Assembly: GCA_910578735.1 (NCBI GenBank)
Contig: CAJTSQ010000003.1
Span: forward strand, 53,070 to 117,069
Length of the DNA: 64,000 bases
DNA from: an uncultured Oscillospiraceae bacterium
Lineage (GTDB): Bacteria > Bacillota > Clostridia > Oscillospirales > Oscillospiraceae
Reading direction: 5' to 3'
Positions 45,380-54,353 of this stretch are shown piece after piece. Numbering within the stretch: position 1 is the first letter of the stretch; each line of letters starts with the position of its first letter. The notes under the pieces are model-generated. The model saw only the letters and a list, made by a program, of their open reading frames with translations, was not told the DNA's origin and searched no databases. The position numbers and the translations under genes are program-made.

Positions 45380-46174
45380 ATGTTTCAAAAAAATCCCGAT
45401 CCAATGCGGATGGAGGAGACCCCGGAGCGGGTGCTCTCCGCGTGCCGCCTGCTGGCCCGGGGGAGTATGTCCCGGGAGGCGCTTCGGGCGGCCATGACGC
45501 TGGAAAAAAACGGGGAGCGGGAGCTGGCTGAGGCCAACCGGGTCATTGCGGTGGTTCAGGAGGAGCTGGGGCTGGTCCGGCGGAAAAACGACTGCCTGGA
45601 GTTTGTCGGGCCGGCGGAGGTGCTGGCCAGCCCGGCGGCCTTTCGCCGCTATGTCAGCGCCCAGGTGTTTCCGCGGGAGGACACCACCTTTGTAAAGTTC
45701 AGCCGGTGGGTCATTGCCAAGAATGAGGAGCTGTTCCGCCTGGGGCGGTGGCAGGTGATGGCAGAGACCTGCAAGGCAGAATTGCCTGAGATGTCCGGAA
45801 TGGATGAGAATGCGGCGCTGGGCTGGCGGTTTTGGGCGGCCTTTTTGGGGCTGGGCTACCTCAGCGGGTCCATGTTTCTGCCCAATATGAAGCTCCGGCT
45901 CCAGGATATCTTTGCCGTGGACTACCCCTGGCCCTACGGCCAGGCTGTGAGAGCGGAGGAGCTGATCCCATGGCTGGACGGAAGGCTGCCCGAGGCGGAC
46001 CTGAGCGGCCGGCTGCCCCTGGCGGTTTCGGCGGGGCTGCGGACCCTCCACGAGCTGGGCCTGATCCGGCTGGAGACCTGGCGAGACTCCAGGCCGGTCC
46101 AGCTGTACTTTGTGGACGGCGAGCAGATCGGCGCCTTTTCCCACATCACAGTAAACCGGGAGGTGAGGGCATGA
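45380..46174 (+). CDS. Unknown small subunit, DpdG-like by position and size
   Basis: The 264-residue soluble protein (MFQKNPDPMRMEETPERVLS start) is largely helical with a possible winged-helix region near residues 15-65 (MSREALRAAMTLEKNGEREL) and a second near the end (GLRTLHELGLIRLETWRDS). No catalytic motif is visible. The ATG at 45380 is chosen because AGGGGGTG lies at the right distance; a GTG at 45371 is possible. Its stop overlaps the next start (ATGA), a sign of a fixed stoichiometric pair with the big ATPase. The order after DpdE- and DpdF-like genes suggests the DpdG slot. Confidence 0.7.
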   Translation: MFQKNPDPMRMEETPERVLSACRLLARGSMSREALRAAMTLEKNGERELAEANRVIAVVQEELGLVRRKNDCLEFVGPAEVLASPAAFRRYVSAQVFPREDTTFVKFSRWVIAKNEELFRLGRWQVMAETCKAELPEMSGMDENAALGWRFWAAFLGLGYLSGSMFLPNMKLRLQDIFAVDYPWPYGQAVRAEELIPWLDGRLPEADLSGRLPLAVSAGLRTLHELGLIRLETWRDSRPVQLYFVDGEQIGAFSHITVNREVRA

Positions 46175-49100
46175 ACTGGGAGCGGTACCGCTCCGTGATG
46201 GAGCGAGACGCCATTAAAATCGACGATATGGCCACCAGCGACGCCTATTTCTTCGCCACCCACATGCCATTTTCCCAGCTGGAGGTCTACCAGGGCGGGC
46301 GGACCGGCGTTCCGCCCCGGCTGATGGACGAGGAGGAGGTATTCCGGGAGCTGATCTGCAACCCAGAAGATGAACACCGGCTGATTATCGTCCGGGGGGA
46401 CAACGGAACGGGAAAGTCCCACCTGATCCGCTACCTGAAGGCCCGGCTGGAGCACAGTCCTGCCACCGTCTATAATCCGGAACGGGAGCAGCTGATTTTT
46501 CTGCGCCGGCTGAACAACTCGGTGCGGGGCGTCTTCGGCCAGCTGCTGGAGCAGGAAGTGGTCCGGGACCCGGAGGTGCGGGAGAAGCTGCGGAAATTTG
46601 TGGCCTCCACCGGCTCCAAGGATGAAACCGCCTTTCAGAGCGATATTTTGTATGCCTACATCGCCGCGGTGAGTAGCGACCGCTCCGGCCGGACCTATCG
46701 GGCCAAGATCTGTGAGGACATCGCCAGCTATCTCTCAGACAGCCGGGTGCGGGAGCGCCTGCTGCGGGCGGGCGGGGCCATCGACCGGTGCAGCCAGATC
46801 ATCACCGCCCCCAGCAGCCAGGTGCTGCGGAGTACGGCTGTCTTCACCGAGGCGGACTTTAACGACCGGGAGATTATCCGCAATGTCTTCCGCCGGGGCG
46901 ACCCCCAGGCGGCGGATTTCGCGGCCACCCTGTCGGACGACGCGGGAGAGATCACCCGCCTGGTGGGCTACCTGAACCGGTTTACCCACGAGGTAGTCCA
47001 GCGCTGTGCCGACATCTCCAGCGAGAGTACGAAGTCCGTCTTTGAACAGCTGCGCAAGGACTTGAAAAAGCAGGGGAAGGCCCTCACCCTGTTTGTGGAG
47101 GACTTCACCGGTTTCACCGGGATCGACTCGGAGCTGATTACCGTGCTGTCCACCGAGCACGGCGGCGACTATGCAGATCTGTGCCGGGTGACCGCGGTGA
47201 TCGGCATCACCAACGACTACTACGACCAGTTCCGTGACAACTTTACCGACCGGGTGACCCACCAGGTCAGCGTGACCGACCGGTCATACGGCACGGACGA
47301 CTTTCTGATCCAGCTGGCGGGGCGCTATTTAAACGCCATCTGCTGCGCTCCCGCCGAGCTCCAGGCCTGGTGCCGGGAGGGGGCGGAGCTGGCCGCGCTG
47401 CCGTCGGGCGGATTTACGCCCCCCTGCCCCTGGGAGACGGTGGAGGTGGGCGGGCAGGAGGTCCCCCTGTATCCCTTCAACCGCCGCGCCCTGCTGGCCC
47501 AGTATAGGAGCCTGCCGGTGAAGAGCCCCCGCATGTTCCTGCGGGATGTGCTGCGGGCCCAGCTGAAGGAGTACTTTGACGGCAAGGAATACGGCGGCGA
47601 GTGGGCCTTTCCCCTGAATCCGGGCCATGTCCCCATGGCCCGGGACCAGCACAGCTCCGCCATTGACCGGCTGGAGTATCTGCCCGCCGGCGACCGGGCC
47701 CGGCTCAAGTCGGTGTTCGCCCTGTGGGCTGACGGGTCGGCCGATATGGCCCGGGGGTCGGAGGATACAGTCACCTTCGGCGGACTGGACCGGCGGTTTT
47801 TAGAGGACATTGGCCTGGCCGCCTTCCAGGGTATCGGCGGAGACACCGGCCCCGACGGCCCCGCCCCGGGCCCCCGGGCGGAGCCCTCCGCACCCCAGCG
47901 AAAGCCCCCGGCGGACGGGCCGGCCCGGGACTACCAGCGGTACAGCGCCGACATTGCCGACTGGCTATCCTCCGGCGCGGAGCTGCGCTACCACCCGGAT
48001 TACCGGAAATGGCTCCAGAACTTCCTGTGCGGGGACAACCGCCAGTGCGGGGCCATCGATTGGCAGGATGCCGGTATCCCGGCCTACATCGCGGCGGAGC
48101 GGCTGTCCGACGCCGGGGTGTTTTACATCGAGGGACAGGGCGGGGCCGGTGACGCAGGCCGGGCGCTGGTCTATATGGACCGCAGCCCGGAGAGCCGGGA
48201 CGCCCTCCAGGCCCTGAACAAGCTGCGCTACGCCAAGGGCTGGGAATTTGAGGGCTCCACCTACTACCAGCAGCGGCTGATCACCTGGCTGGAGCGCAAT
48301 CGGGCCGTCATCCTGGAAAAGGTGGCCGGGGCGGCAGTCTCCCAGGACGGCCCCCCGGTGCTGGAGTGGTGCCTGGCCCTGCAGTATCTCCGGGCTATGA
48401 TCTTGGGGCGGGAGGTGGATACCAGCACCCCGCTGAAGACGGTGGAGTCCCTGATGGTTCCCTTTCAGAAGGACGATGGGATGAAACGGGAGACCAGGGA
48501 GTGGGGGGAGCTGGTCCAGTTTGTGTACAGCCGAGGCGACGGCTTCGACAGCGCCCTGGCCCTGCTGCGGAAGGCCTCCGCGACAATGGTGGGGACGATT
48601 CAGGGGGCCCGGGAGGACGGCGAGAAGCGGCTCTACCGGACGGACGAGCTGCTGGACGCGGCGGAGCGGCTGCTGGCCCGGGACTGGGACATTGAGGAGG
48701 AGCTGCCCGGACAGCTCCCTGCCCGGCATATGCTCTATAATCCGGCCTCGCTGCTGAAGGACCTCTACCCCAGAATCCGGGCCGTGGTGGACGCGGAGCG
48801 CACCCAGGCTGGCCAGGTGATCCAGGCGCTGACGGACTACATCGGCCCGCTGGACCGGACGGGCCTGATCGACGCGCTGTTTGAGGTGCGGGAGCTGTTC
48901 TCTGTCTTCAATATGTACGGCATTCTGGGCAGCAGCGAGCTCCAGGCGCGCTATGAAAAGCCGCCGGAGGAGATCGCGGAGCGGGTCCTGCGCCAGCTGG
49001 ACACCCTGAAGCGGGGGGCCCAGGCCGGCGGGCCGGCGGGGCTTTCCATATATTCGGGCAACGCCCTCAATGCCTTGTCCGATTTTTTGCGGGACCTCCA

Positions 49101-49266
49101 GCACATCGCCCGGATGGCGGAGCGGGAGGGCGGCCGGGCCAGAAAAGAGACGGAGGGCATGGGCGCTCCCGCCGATCTGGCGCAGCTGTCTGAGTCCGCC
49201 CGGGCCGGGATGGAGGCACTTTGCGAGCAGCTGGATGAGATGGAGGTGCGTCATGCGGCTGAGTGA
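46171..49266 (+). CDS. Large P-loop ATPase, DpdH-like
   Basis: The 1031-residue protein has Walker A IVRGDNGTGKSHLIRYL (Lys82) and a Walker B-like TLFVEDFTG (Glu310-Asp311) in an AAA/STAND-type N-terminal half (about 1-420). A Pro/Ala-rich linker lies near 558-583, and the C-terminal half is mostly helical. No nuclease motif is evident. It overlaps the unknown small gene by 4 bases and the next gene by 14, so it is tightly coupled to both. In Dpd restriction loci an ATPase of this size (DpdH) follows DpdG; I take that as the best analogue. It may be the sensor or DNA-loading motor of the complex. Confidence 0.78.
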   Translation: MNWERYRSVMERDAIKIDDMATSDAYFFATHMPFSQLEVYQGGRTGVPPRLMDEEEVFRELICNPEDEHRLIIVRGDNGTGKSHLIRYLKARLEHSPATVYNPEREQLIFLRRLNNSVRGVFGQLLEQEVVRDPEVREKLRKFVASTGSKDETAFQSDILYAYIAAVSSDRSGRTYRAKICEDIASYLSDSRVRERLLRAGGAIDRCSQIITAPSSQVLRSTAVFTEADFNDREIIRNVFRRGDPQAADFAATLSDDAGEITRLVGYLNRFTHEVVQRCADISSESTKSVFEQLRKDLKKQGKALTLFVEDFTGFTGIDSELITVLSTEHGGDYADLCRVTAVIGITNDYYDQFRDNFTDRVTHQVSVTDRSYGTDDFLIQLAGRYLNAICCAPAELQAWCREGAELAALPSGGFTPPCPWETVEVGGQEVPLYPFNRRALLAQYRSLPVKSPRMFLRDVLRAQLKEYFDGKEYGGEWAFPLNPGHVPMARDQHSSAIDRLEYLPAGDRARLKSVFALWADGSADMARGSEDTVTFGGLDRRFLEDIGLAAFQGIGGDTGPDGPAPGPRAEPSAPQRKPPADGPARDYQRYSADIADWLSSGAELRYHPDYRKWLQNFLCGDNRQCGAIDWQDAGIPAYIAAERLSDAGVFYIEGQGGAGDAGRALVYMDRSPESRDALQALNKLRYAKGWEFEGSTYYQQRLITWLERNRAVILEKVAGAAVSQDGPPVLEWCLALQYLRAMILGREVDTSTPLKTVESLMVPFQKDDGMKRETREWGELVQFVYSRGDGFDSALALLRKASATMVGTIQGAREDGEKRLYRTDELLDAAERLLARDWDIEEELPGQLPARHMLYNPASLLKDLYPRIRAVVDAERTQAGQVIQALTDYIGPLDRTGLIDALFEVRELFSVFNMYGILGSSELQARYEKPPEEIAERVLRQLDTLKRGAQAGGPAGLSIYSGNALNALSDFLRDLQHIARMAEREGGRARKETEGMGAPADLAQLSESARAGMEALCEQLDEMEVRHAAE

Positions 49267-49921
49267 AATCATTCGGGAGAGTACCGGTGCCATCCAGCGC
49301 AAAGGGACCGCCCAGGCCCGGGTCCAGTCCAGCGAGGCCTATGCCAAGGCGCTGAGGCAGCTGGCCCAGGTTAACTCCAGGCTGAAGCGGACCTTGGACT
49401 GCGTCACGGCCATCCGGGAGAAGGGAATCTGCACAGAGCCCCTGCTCCAGGAGGAGACCCGGGATGAGCTGTGGGAGAGCGCGAACCGGTGCGCCGGCAG
49501 CCTGAAGGAGAGCGGGCTGACCTTGGACATGGTCAGGCTCCTTCAGACCAGGGTGGATATGCTGGAGGAACAGCTCAGGCCTGCATGGCAGGCTGCCGCC
49601 CAGGGCTACGCCCATGGAGCCAAGGGCTATCTGGCCCTGATCGAAGGCTTTACCCAAGATCCCCAGCAGGCCCGGTCCCTGGTAGTGCGCATCACCCAGG
49701 CGGTCGAGCAGCCCCCCAGCCTGGAACGGGTGGAGGAACTGGTCAGCGATGTGGCTCAAGCGGAGGAACTGACCCGGGCCTTTGCGCTGAATCCGGAGAT
49801 CGAGAAATTTTTGAAGCGTGTCTCGGCCTGTCAGGCCACCGTTGCCGACCTGACGCCGGAGGTGATGAAGTGGCTGGAGGAGAAGGGGCTGAGCGGAAAA
49901 CTACAGGTCAGGTTCGGCTAG
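49253..49921 (+). CDS. Helical protein of unknown function (222 aa)
   Basis: I do not recognise the family. The protein is rich in Ala, Leu, Glu and Gln (MRLSEIIRESTGAIQRKGTA, VNSRLKRTLDCVTAIREKGI) and should be nearly all helix, with likely coiled coils around residues 25-55 and 95-150. It starts inside the last codons of the ATPase gene (14-base overlap, GGAGGTGCG upstream of ATG 49253), so its synthesis depends on that of the ATPase. The frame is open further 5' but only antisense to the ATPase domain logic. It is probably a structural or adaptor subunit of the restriction complex. Confidence 0.8.
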   Translation: MRLSEIIRESTGAIQRKGTAQARVQSSEAYAKALRQLAQVNSRLKRTLDCVTAIREKGICTEPLLQEETRDELWESANRCAGSLKESGLTLDMVRLLQTRVDMLEEQLRPAWQAAAQGYAHGAKGYLALIEGFTQDPQQARSLVVRITQAVEQPPSLERVEELVSDVAQAEELTRAFALNPEIEKFLKRVSACQATVADLTPEVMKWLEEKGLSGKLQVRFG

Positions 49922-49953
49922 CCGCCTGACACACTTGAGACGAGGTGACAGAT

Positions 49954-50781
49954 ATGACCATCTTGGAGGCCATCACTGTGGTGCTGAGGCTGCAGCCCCA
50001 AGGACTCTCCTGCAAAGACATTACCGGCCAAATTTTAGCCCAGGGGCTGTATTCCTTCAACACGCCCAACCCCAACTCCATTGTCAACCACACCCTGCGC
50101 CGCCACTGCCAGGGACTGGACTTTCCCTCCGCCCACCCGGTCAAGCATTTTGTGCTCCTGTCCGGCGGGCGGGGCAAATCGACATACGGCCTGATTGACC
50201 AGAACCCGGGCGCGGCCCCGGACGAGACGCCGGCGCAGGCCCGCTCCTCAGGCGGAGACCTGCTGCCGGAGGAACAGATGCAGAAGTATTATGAGATTCA
50301 CAAGACGGAGATCAAGGCGCGGCTGCTGGAGCACATCCTGAACAACGACCCGGGATTTTTTGAAGAGCTTGTGGTCAAGCTGCTCCTGGCCCTGGGCTAT
50401 GGCCACGGGAGCGGCGCGGGAAGGGTGGTCGGCCGTTCCCACGACGGGGGGATCGACGGGATCATTGATGAGGACAAGCTTGGCCTGGACAAAATATACA
50501 TCCAGGCCAAGCGCTACGACGCCTCCCACAAGGTTGACCGTGAGGAGGTCCAGGCCTTTATCGGCGCCATGCACGGGGTGAAAAAAGGGGTGTTCATCAC
50601 CACCTCAACCTTCACCAGGCCCGCGGTGGACGACGCGGCCGGGGAGCAGGAGAAGCATGTGTCCCTGATCGACGGGGCCAGGCTGACGGAGCTGATGGTC
50701 GCGTGCGGCGTGGGGGTGCGCTGCGTCCAGTCCTTTGACGCCTATGAGATTGACTCAGATTTCTTCGACCTGTCCACATAG
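49954..50781 (+). CDS. Mrr-type restriction endonuclease with N-terminal HARE-HTH domain
   Basis: The 275-residue protein pairs a HARE-HTH-like DNA-binding domain (about 1-70: TILEAITVVLRLQPQGLSCK, NPNSIVNHTLRRHC) with a C-terminal Mrr catalytic domain. The nuclease core is Asp168 in DGGIDGII and Gln184-x-Lys186 in YIQAKRY, preceded by EELVVKLLLALGYGHGSG. Mrr-type enzymes cut modified or foreign DNA; here it is the most obvious cutting subunit of the operon. The ATG at 49954 is preferred over GTG 49945 because GAGGTG lies at the right spacing. It is last in the rightward operon, facing dndA across a hairpin. Confidence 0.9.
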   Translation: MTILEAITVVLRLQPQGLSCKDITGQILAQGLYSFNTPNPNSIVNHTLRRHCQGLDFPSAHPVKHFVLLSGGRGKSTYGLIDQNPGAAPDETPAQARSSGGDLLPEEQMQKYYEIHKTEIKARLLEHILNNDPGFFEELVVKLLLALGYGHGSGAGRVVGRSHDGGIDGIIDEDKLGLDKIYIQAKRYDASHKVDREEVQAFIGAMHGVKKGVFITTSTFTRPAVDDAAGEQEKHVSLIDGARLTELMVACGVGVRCVQSFDAYEIDSDFFDLST

Positions 50782-50786
50782 AGAGC

Positions 50787-50821
50787 GCCCGGCGCCGTTC
50801 CTTTTTGGAACGGCGCCGGGC
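50787..50821. terminator. Hairpin between the convergent operons
   Basis: GCCCGGCGCCGTTCC (50787-50801) is the exact complement of GGAACGGCGCCGGGC (50807-50821) around TTTTT. It lies 5 bases past the Mrr-type stop and 9 bases before the dndA stop. T-runs outside the stem are short, so termination may rely on stem strength. Confidence 0.8.
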
Positions 50822-50830
50822 CTTTGAGCG

Positions 50831-51964
50831 CTATATTATGCTTTGAATGTATCGGACCAGCACGCCGAAATCAACTTTCGTGTTGTGGTCCCAGGAGATA
50901 CGCACCGCCTGGCTGATGCGCTCCTCCGGCAGGCCCATGGCGGTGAGGACGTAGCTGGGTTCGTGGCTGCCGGAGTTGCAGGCGGAGCCGTTGGAAAAGG
51001 CGTAGTCCTCCTTCATTGCCAGGAAAAGGGATTCGGCATCCACACCGTGGAAGCTGATGTTCACCGTAGTGGGCAGGCAGCGGTCCTGGTCGCCGTTGAG
51101 GCTGTACTGCAGACCGGATACCGCCGTTAAAAATTCACGCTTGATCTCCGCGCACCGGGCCATATGCTGGGCGGATTCCCGGTGGCACAGCTGGGCGGCC
51201 AGGACGAAGCCGGCCACCAGGGCGACAGGGGTAGTGCCGGGGCGGTAGCCCCGCTCTTGGGGCCCGCCGTACATCAGGGGGATGAGGGGGGGGCGGCGAT
51301 AGTACCGGCCGTCCCGGCGGAGGACCAGGGCCCCGATGCCCTGGGGCCCGCCCAGCTTGTGGGCGGCGGCACTGAGCATGTCGTATTTGGCGCGGCGCAG
51401 CTCGTCGTTCCGCTTGCCGAAGCCCTGGGTGGCGTCGATGTGGAAGTAGACAGGGGTGTCCGCCAGGGCGGCCCCCACCTCCTCAATGGGCTGGATGACG
51501 CCGGTTTCGCTGTTGACGTGCATCATGGAGACAAGAAGGGTGTCTTCCCGGACGAGACCGAGAATCTGCTCAGGCCGGACACGGCCGGAGGCGTCGGGGG
51601 AGACGTAATCCACCTGGCACCCGTGCCCCTCCAGATATCGCATGGCTCCCAGCACCGACTTGTGCTCGATGGCGGTGGTGATAAAATGCCTGCGTCCGCT
51701 GCTTTGTGCGTGCTCCAGCAGGCCCAGAAGGGCCATATTGTTGCTCTCGGTGGAGCCGCTGGTGAAGAAGACGTCAGTGGGGTCCACGTTCAGGATTTCC
51801 GCAATGCCGCTCCGCCCGCCGTTGACCAGCTCCTTGGCCTGGGTGCCGAAGACGTGGGTGCGGCTGTCCGCGTTGCCGAAGTGGGAGCGGTAGACCTCCA
51901 CCATGCGGTCCAGCACCCGGGGGTCCACCGGGGTGGAGGCGTTGAAATCCAGATAGACAGCCAT
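50831..51964 (-). CDS. dndA: Cysteine desulfurase of the phosphorothioation system
   Basis: The 377-residue PLP enzyme takes sulfur from cysteine for DNA phosphorothioation. The PLP Lys203 is in AAHKLGGPQGI, the persulfide Cys329 in FSNGSACNSGSHEPS, and the cofactor loop in FTSGSTESNN. Its ATG overlaps the dndE stop by 1 base (TAATG), placing it as the last gene of dndC-D-E-A. Being in this operon rather than with suf or isc genes argues for a dedicated DndA/IscS role with DndC. Confidence 0.93.
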   Translation of the reverse strand: MAVYLDFNASTPVDPRVLDRMVEVYRSHFGNADSRTHVFGTQAKELVNGGRSGIAEILNVDPTDVFFTSGSTESNNMALLGLLEHAQSSGRRHFITTAIEHKSVLGAMRYLEGHGCQVDYVSPDASGRVRPEQILGLVREDTLLVSMMHVNSETGVIQPIEEVGAALADTPVYFHIDATQGFGKRNDELRRAKYDMLSAAAHKLGGPQGIGALVLRRDGRYYRRPPLIPLMYGGPQERGYRPGTTPVALVAGFVLAAQLCHRESAQHMARCAEIKREFLTAVSGLQYSLNGDQDRCLPTTVNISFHGVDAESLFLAMKEDYAFSNGSACNSGSHEPSYVLTAMGLPEERISQAVRISWDHNTKVDFGVLVRYIQSII

Positions 51965-52353
51965 TATGCTTCCTCCTTTGGCAGGGCGGATTTTAACAGA
52001 TCGGAGCAGTTTTTCAGCATATCCCTTGTGCTGTAGTGGTTGATTCCCCGGTTCAGATGGAGCCGGAAATACCGGGCCACCGTCTTGTCGTCGTCCCCCA
52101 GCCCGTCGTTAATGCAGCGCTGGCGGAGGATGGCCTCATAGATCTCGGCGTATTCGCCAGCAAAGGTGGACCACTCCATCTCCACATTGCTGTCTGACAG
52201 GGGGTCGACGCCGCCGGGGACGGTGGGCTCGGCCAGGGACCAGCACAGGGCCCACCGGCACAGGACGTTCCAGTTCTGAAGCCCGGTCCGGGCCTTGATC
52301 CGGATCAGCCGCTCCTTTTCGGGCTGGGACAGCTTGAAATGTTTGATAATCAT
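51964..52353 (-). CDS. dndE: DNA phosphorothioation protein DndE
   Basis: The 129-residue protein matches DndE (IIKHFKLSQPEKERLIRIKA, RTGLQNWNVLCRWALCWSLA). In the known family it forms a tetramer that binds nicked DNA and helps the modification complex act on the backbone. The ATG at 52353 overlaps the dndD stop (ATGA); the longer frame to 52395 lies inside dndD. The basic, DNA-facing N-terminal helices are present. The gene is intact. Confidence 0.93.
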   Translation of the reverse strand: MIIKHFKLSQPEKERLIRIKARTGLQNWNVLCRWALCWSLAEPTVPGGVDPLSDSNVEMEWSTFAGEYAEIYEAILRQRCINDGLGDDDKTVARYFRLHLNRGINHYSTRDMLKNCSDLLKSALPKEEA

Positions 52354-54341
52354 ACCGGCTCCTCCCCGAAGTACCCGTGAATAATGGAGGTACACTGCTC
52401 CCTCTCCCGGTAGTAGAGTGTGTAGTAGTCGATGATATTGTCCCGGATCAGGTCGAGGTAGTGGCCGTAGATCTCCTCGTCAGTGGACAGGACCACCACC
52501 TGGGAGCTGGCCGCCGGGAGGTACTTGGTGACAAAGTTGGTCCGGTGGGCGGAGTCCAGACGGGCCATGGGGGTGTCGATGACGACGGGGGCCTTGTAGC
52601 CGGAGGTGAGGGCCAGGGCCCAGACGACGGCTACCGCGAACATCTGCTGTTCCCCTGCGGAGAGCTGGCTTTTCAGCAGTTCCCGGCCGTCCATATCCAG
52701 GATGGTCACGTCCAGGCTGTCCGGGTCGACCATAATCTCCCGTACCAGAGAGTCTTTTTCCACCAGGGTCCGGAAGCACTGGGTGGCCGTGAGGGACAGC
52801 TTGGCCACCTTCTCCCGCTGTAAACGGGCCTGAAATTCCCGCATGGCCTGAATGGACAGGGCCGCGTATTTGATGGTGCGGGCGTTGTCGTCGTTGCTGT
52901 TTTCCTTTTCGGCGATGGCCTGAATCAGGCGGATGCGTTTGGAGACCAGGGCCTGGCGCTGGTGCTCCAGGCTTCGGATGTGTTCCAGCAGGCGCTGGTA
53001 GTCCGTCTGGGCCGTGGCCCGCTCCGACTCGATGGATTTCAGCACCTCATACAGCTGCATGGCCAGGGCCTTCTCATCCGATGTGCCCAGGTGGGCGTCC
53101 AGGCTCATCAGCTCATTCTCCTGGGCGTCCACCCGGCAGATCAGGGTTTTGATCTGGAGGGTGATCTGCTGTGCCGCCTGGGTGATAAAGCGCTCATAGA
53201 GCAGCATACTGGCGGCGGACATGCTGCTGGCCTGCTGCGGGATTCCGTCCTGGCCGGTGTGGGCGCCCAGTATCTCCCGCACAATGCCCTGTGCCAGCTG
53301 AAGGGCCTCCCGGTCCAGGCCGCTGCAGTCCAGCCGGTCCATAATTTGGCGGTACAGATTGCCGATCAGCCGGTCGGAGTACCGTTTGGCCTCGCTCTTT
53401 TGCAGGGCAACGGCGCTTTCGTAGGACTGGCGGACCAGGTCCCGGCACAGGAACAGGGGGGTGGAGGGGTCCACCGTCATCTGTACAATGTCCTCCTGGG
53501 TGCGCTTGACCGCCGCGGAGATATTCTGCATCTCCTGCTTGATGGAGTCCCGGTTGCGGCTCAAGTCGCCGCCGGAGGCCCAGAACTCTTTCTCCTTGGC
53601 CTCCAGTCGGGCGGTGATGGCCTCGCAGCGGCGTTCCAGCGCATGGGACTGGCGGGTGGCCTCCTCCAGCCGGGTGTCCAGCTCGCTGATCTGGGCCTCC
53701 ACCTCCTGGTAGCCCAGGTTTACCTCGCTGTGCTCAAAGGCGGACAGGGCATTTTCTTTGCGCCGGATCACCTCGTCCGCGTGGGCAATGGCCCGCTCGA
53801 TGGTGGACACGCCGATGGCGGACTTGATAGAGCTCTTGATCTGCTCGAAGGAGGTGTCGTCGGCCAGCTGAGTGATTTTCTCGTTGTTGAAAAAAAAGAA
53901 GCGGGCGATGCCGAAGGGCAGGATCTCCTCGATGTAGTAGCTCCAGTTTTCCCCCAGATACTTGTCCGGGACCCCGTTTTTTTCCACAACAGTCTGCAGC
54001 TCCGCCTTCTGGCCCCTGGCAGTCCAGGACCGTTTGACCCGCAGAGGGCTGCCGTCGTCTAGGCAGAGGGAGACGGCCACATAGGTCTCGCCGTCCGTGG
54101 CGTGTTTGTTGATATGCTCCAGCAGCAGCCGGTCGAAGGAGCGGGCCTTCTCCTGAATGTATTTCATGGCCTGCTTGCCATACAGGGCCAGCAGGACCGC
54201 GTCGTGAAAGGTGGTCTTTCCCCGGCCGTTCAGGCCGCCCACCAGGGTGATGTTCCGGGCGCCCACCCGGTCTGTCAGACACATCTCGTGGGTTCCCCTG
54301 TAGATTCCGAAATTGTGGAGCTCAACCTTGGTGAAATACAT
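52350..54341 (-). CDS. dndD: DNA phosphorothioation ATPase DndD
   Basis: The 663-residue SMC/Rad50-like ATPase has an N-terminal Walker A (VGGLNGRGKTTFHDAV), long coiled-coil arms (about 190-480), and a C-terminal ABC signature and Walker B (SAGEQQMFAVAV, PVVIDTPMARLD). It begins MYFTKVELHNFGIYRGTH, as known DndD proteins do. It is thought to drive DNA opening or nicking for sulfur insertion. It is 12 bases after dndC and overlaps dndE. No missing motif was noticed. Confidence 0.95.
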   Translation of the reverse strand: MYFTKVELHNFGIYRGTHEMCLTDRVGARNITLVGGLNGRGKTTFHDAVLLALYGKQAMKYIQEKARSFDRLLLEHINKHATDGETYVAVSLCLDDGSPLRVKRSWTARGQKAELQTVVEKNGVPDKYLGENWSYYIEEILPFGIARFFFFNNEKITQLADDTSFEQIKSSIKSAIGVSTIERAIAHADEVIRRKENALSAFEHSEVNLGYQEVEAQISELDTRLEEATRQSHALERRCEAITARLEAKEKEFWASGGDLSRNRDSIKQEMQNISAAVKRTQEDIVQMTVDPSTPLFLCRDLVRQSYESAVALQKSEAKRYSDRLIGNLYRQIMDRLDCSGLDREALQLAQGIVREILGAHTGQDGIPQQASSMSAASMLLYERFITQAAQQITLQIKTLICRVDAQENELMSLDAHLGTSDEKALAMQLYEVLKSIESERATAQTDYQRLLEHIRSLEHQRQALVSKRIRLIQAIAEKENSNDDNARTIKYAALSIQAMREFQARLQREKVAKLSLTATQCFRTLVEKDSLVREIMVDPDSLDVTILDMDGRELLKSQLSAGEQQMFAVAVVWALALTSGYKAPVVIDTPMARLDSAHRTNFVTKYLPAASSQVVVLSTDEEIYGHYLDLIRDNIIDYYTLYYREREQCTSIIHGYFGEEPV

Positions 54342-54353
54342 GGCTCGCCCCCC

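Noticed and set aside
33515..50781. A complete Dpd (7-deazaguanine) system
   Set aside because: I looked for a tRNA-guanine transglycosylase-like dpdA, preQ0 genes and dpdB/C-type genes and saw none in the window; the modification genes present are dnd.
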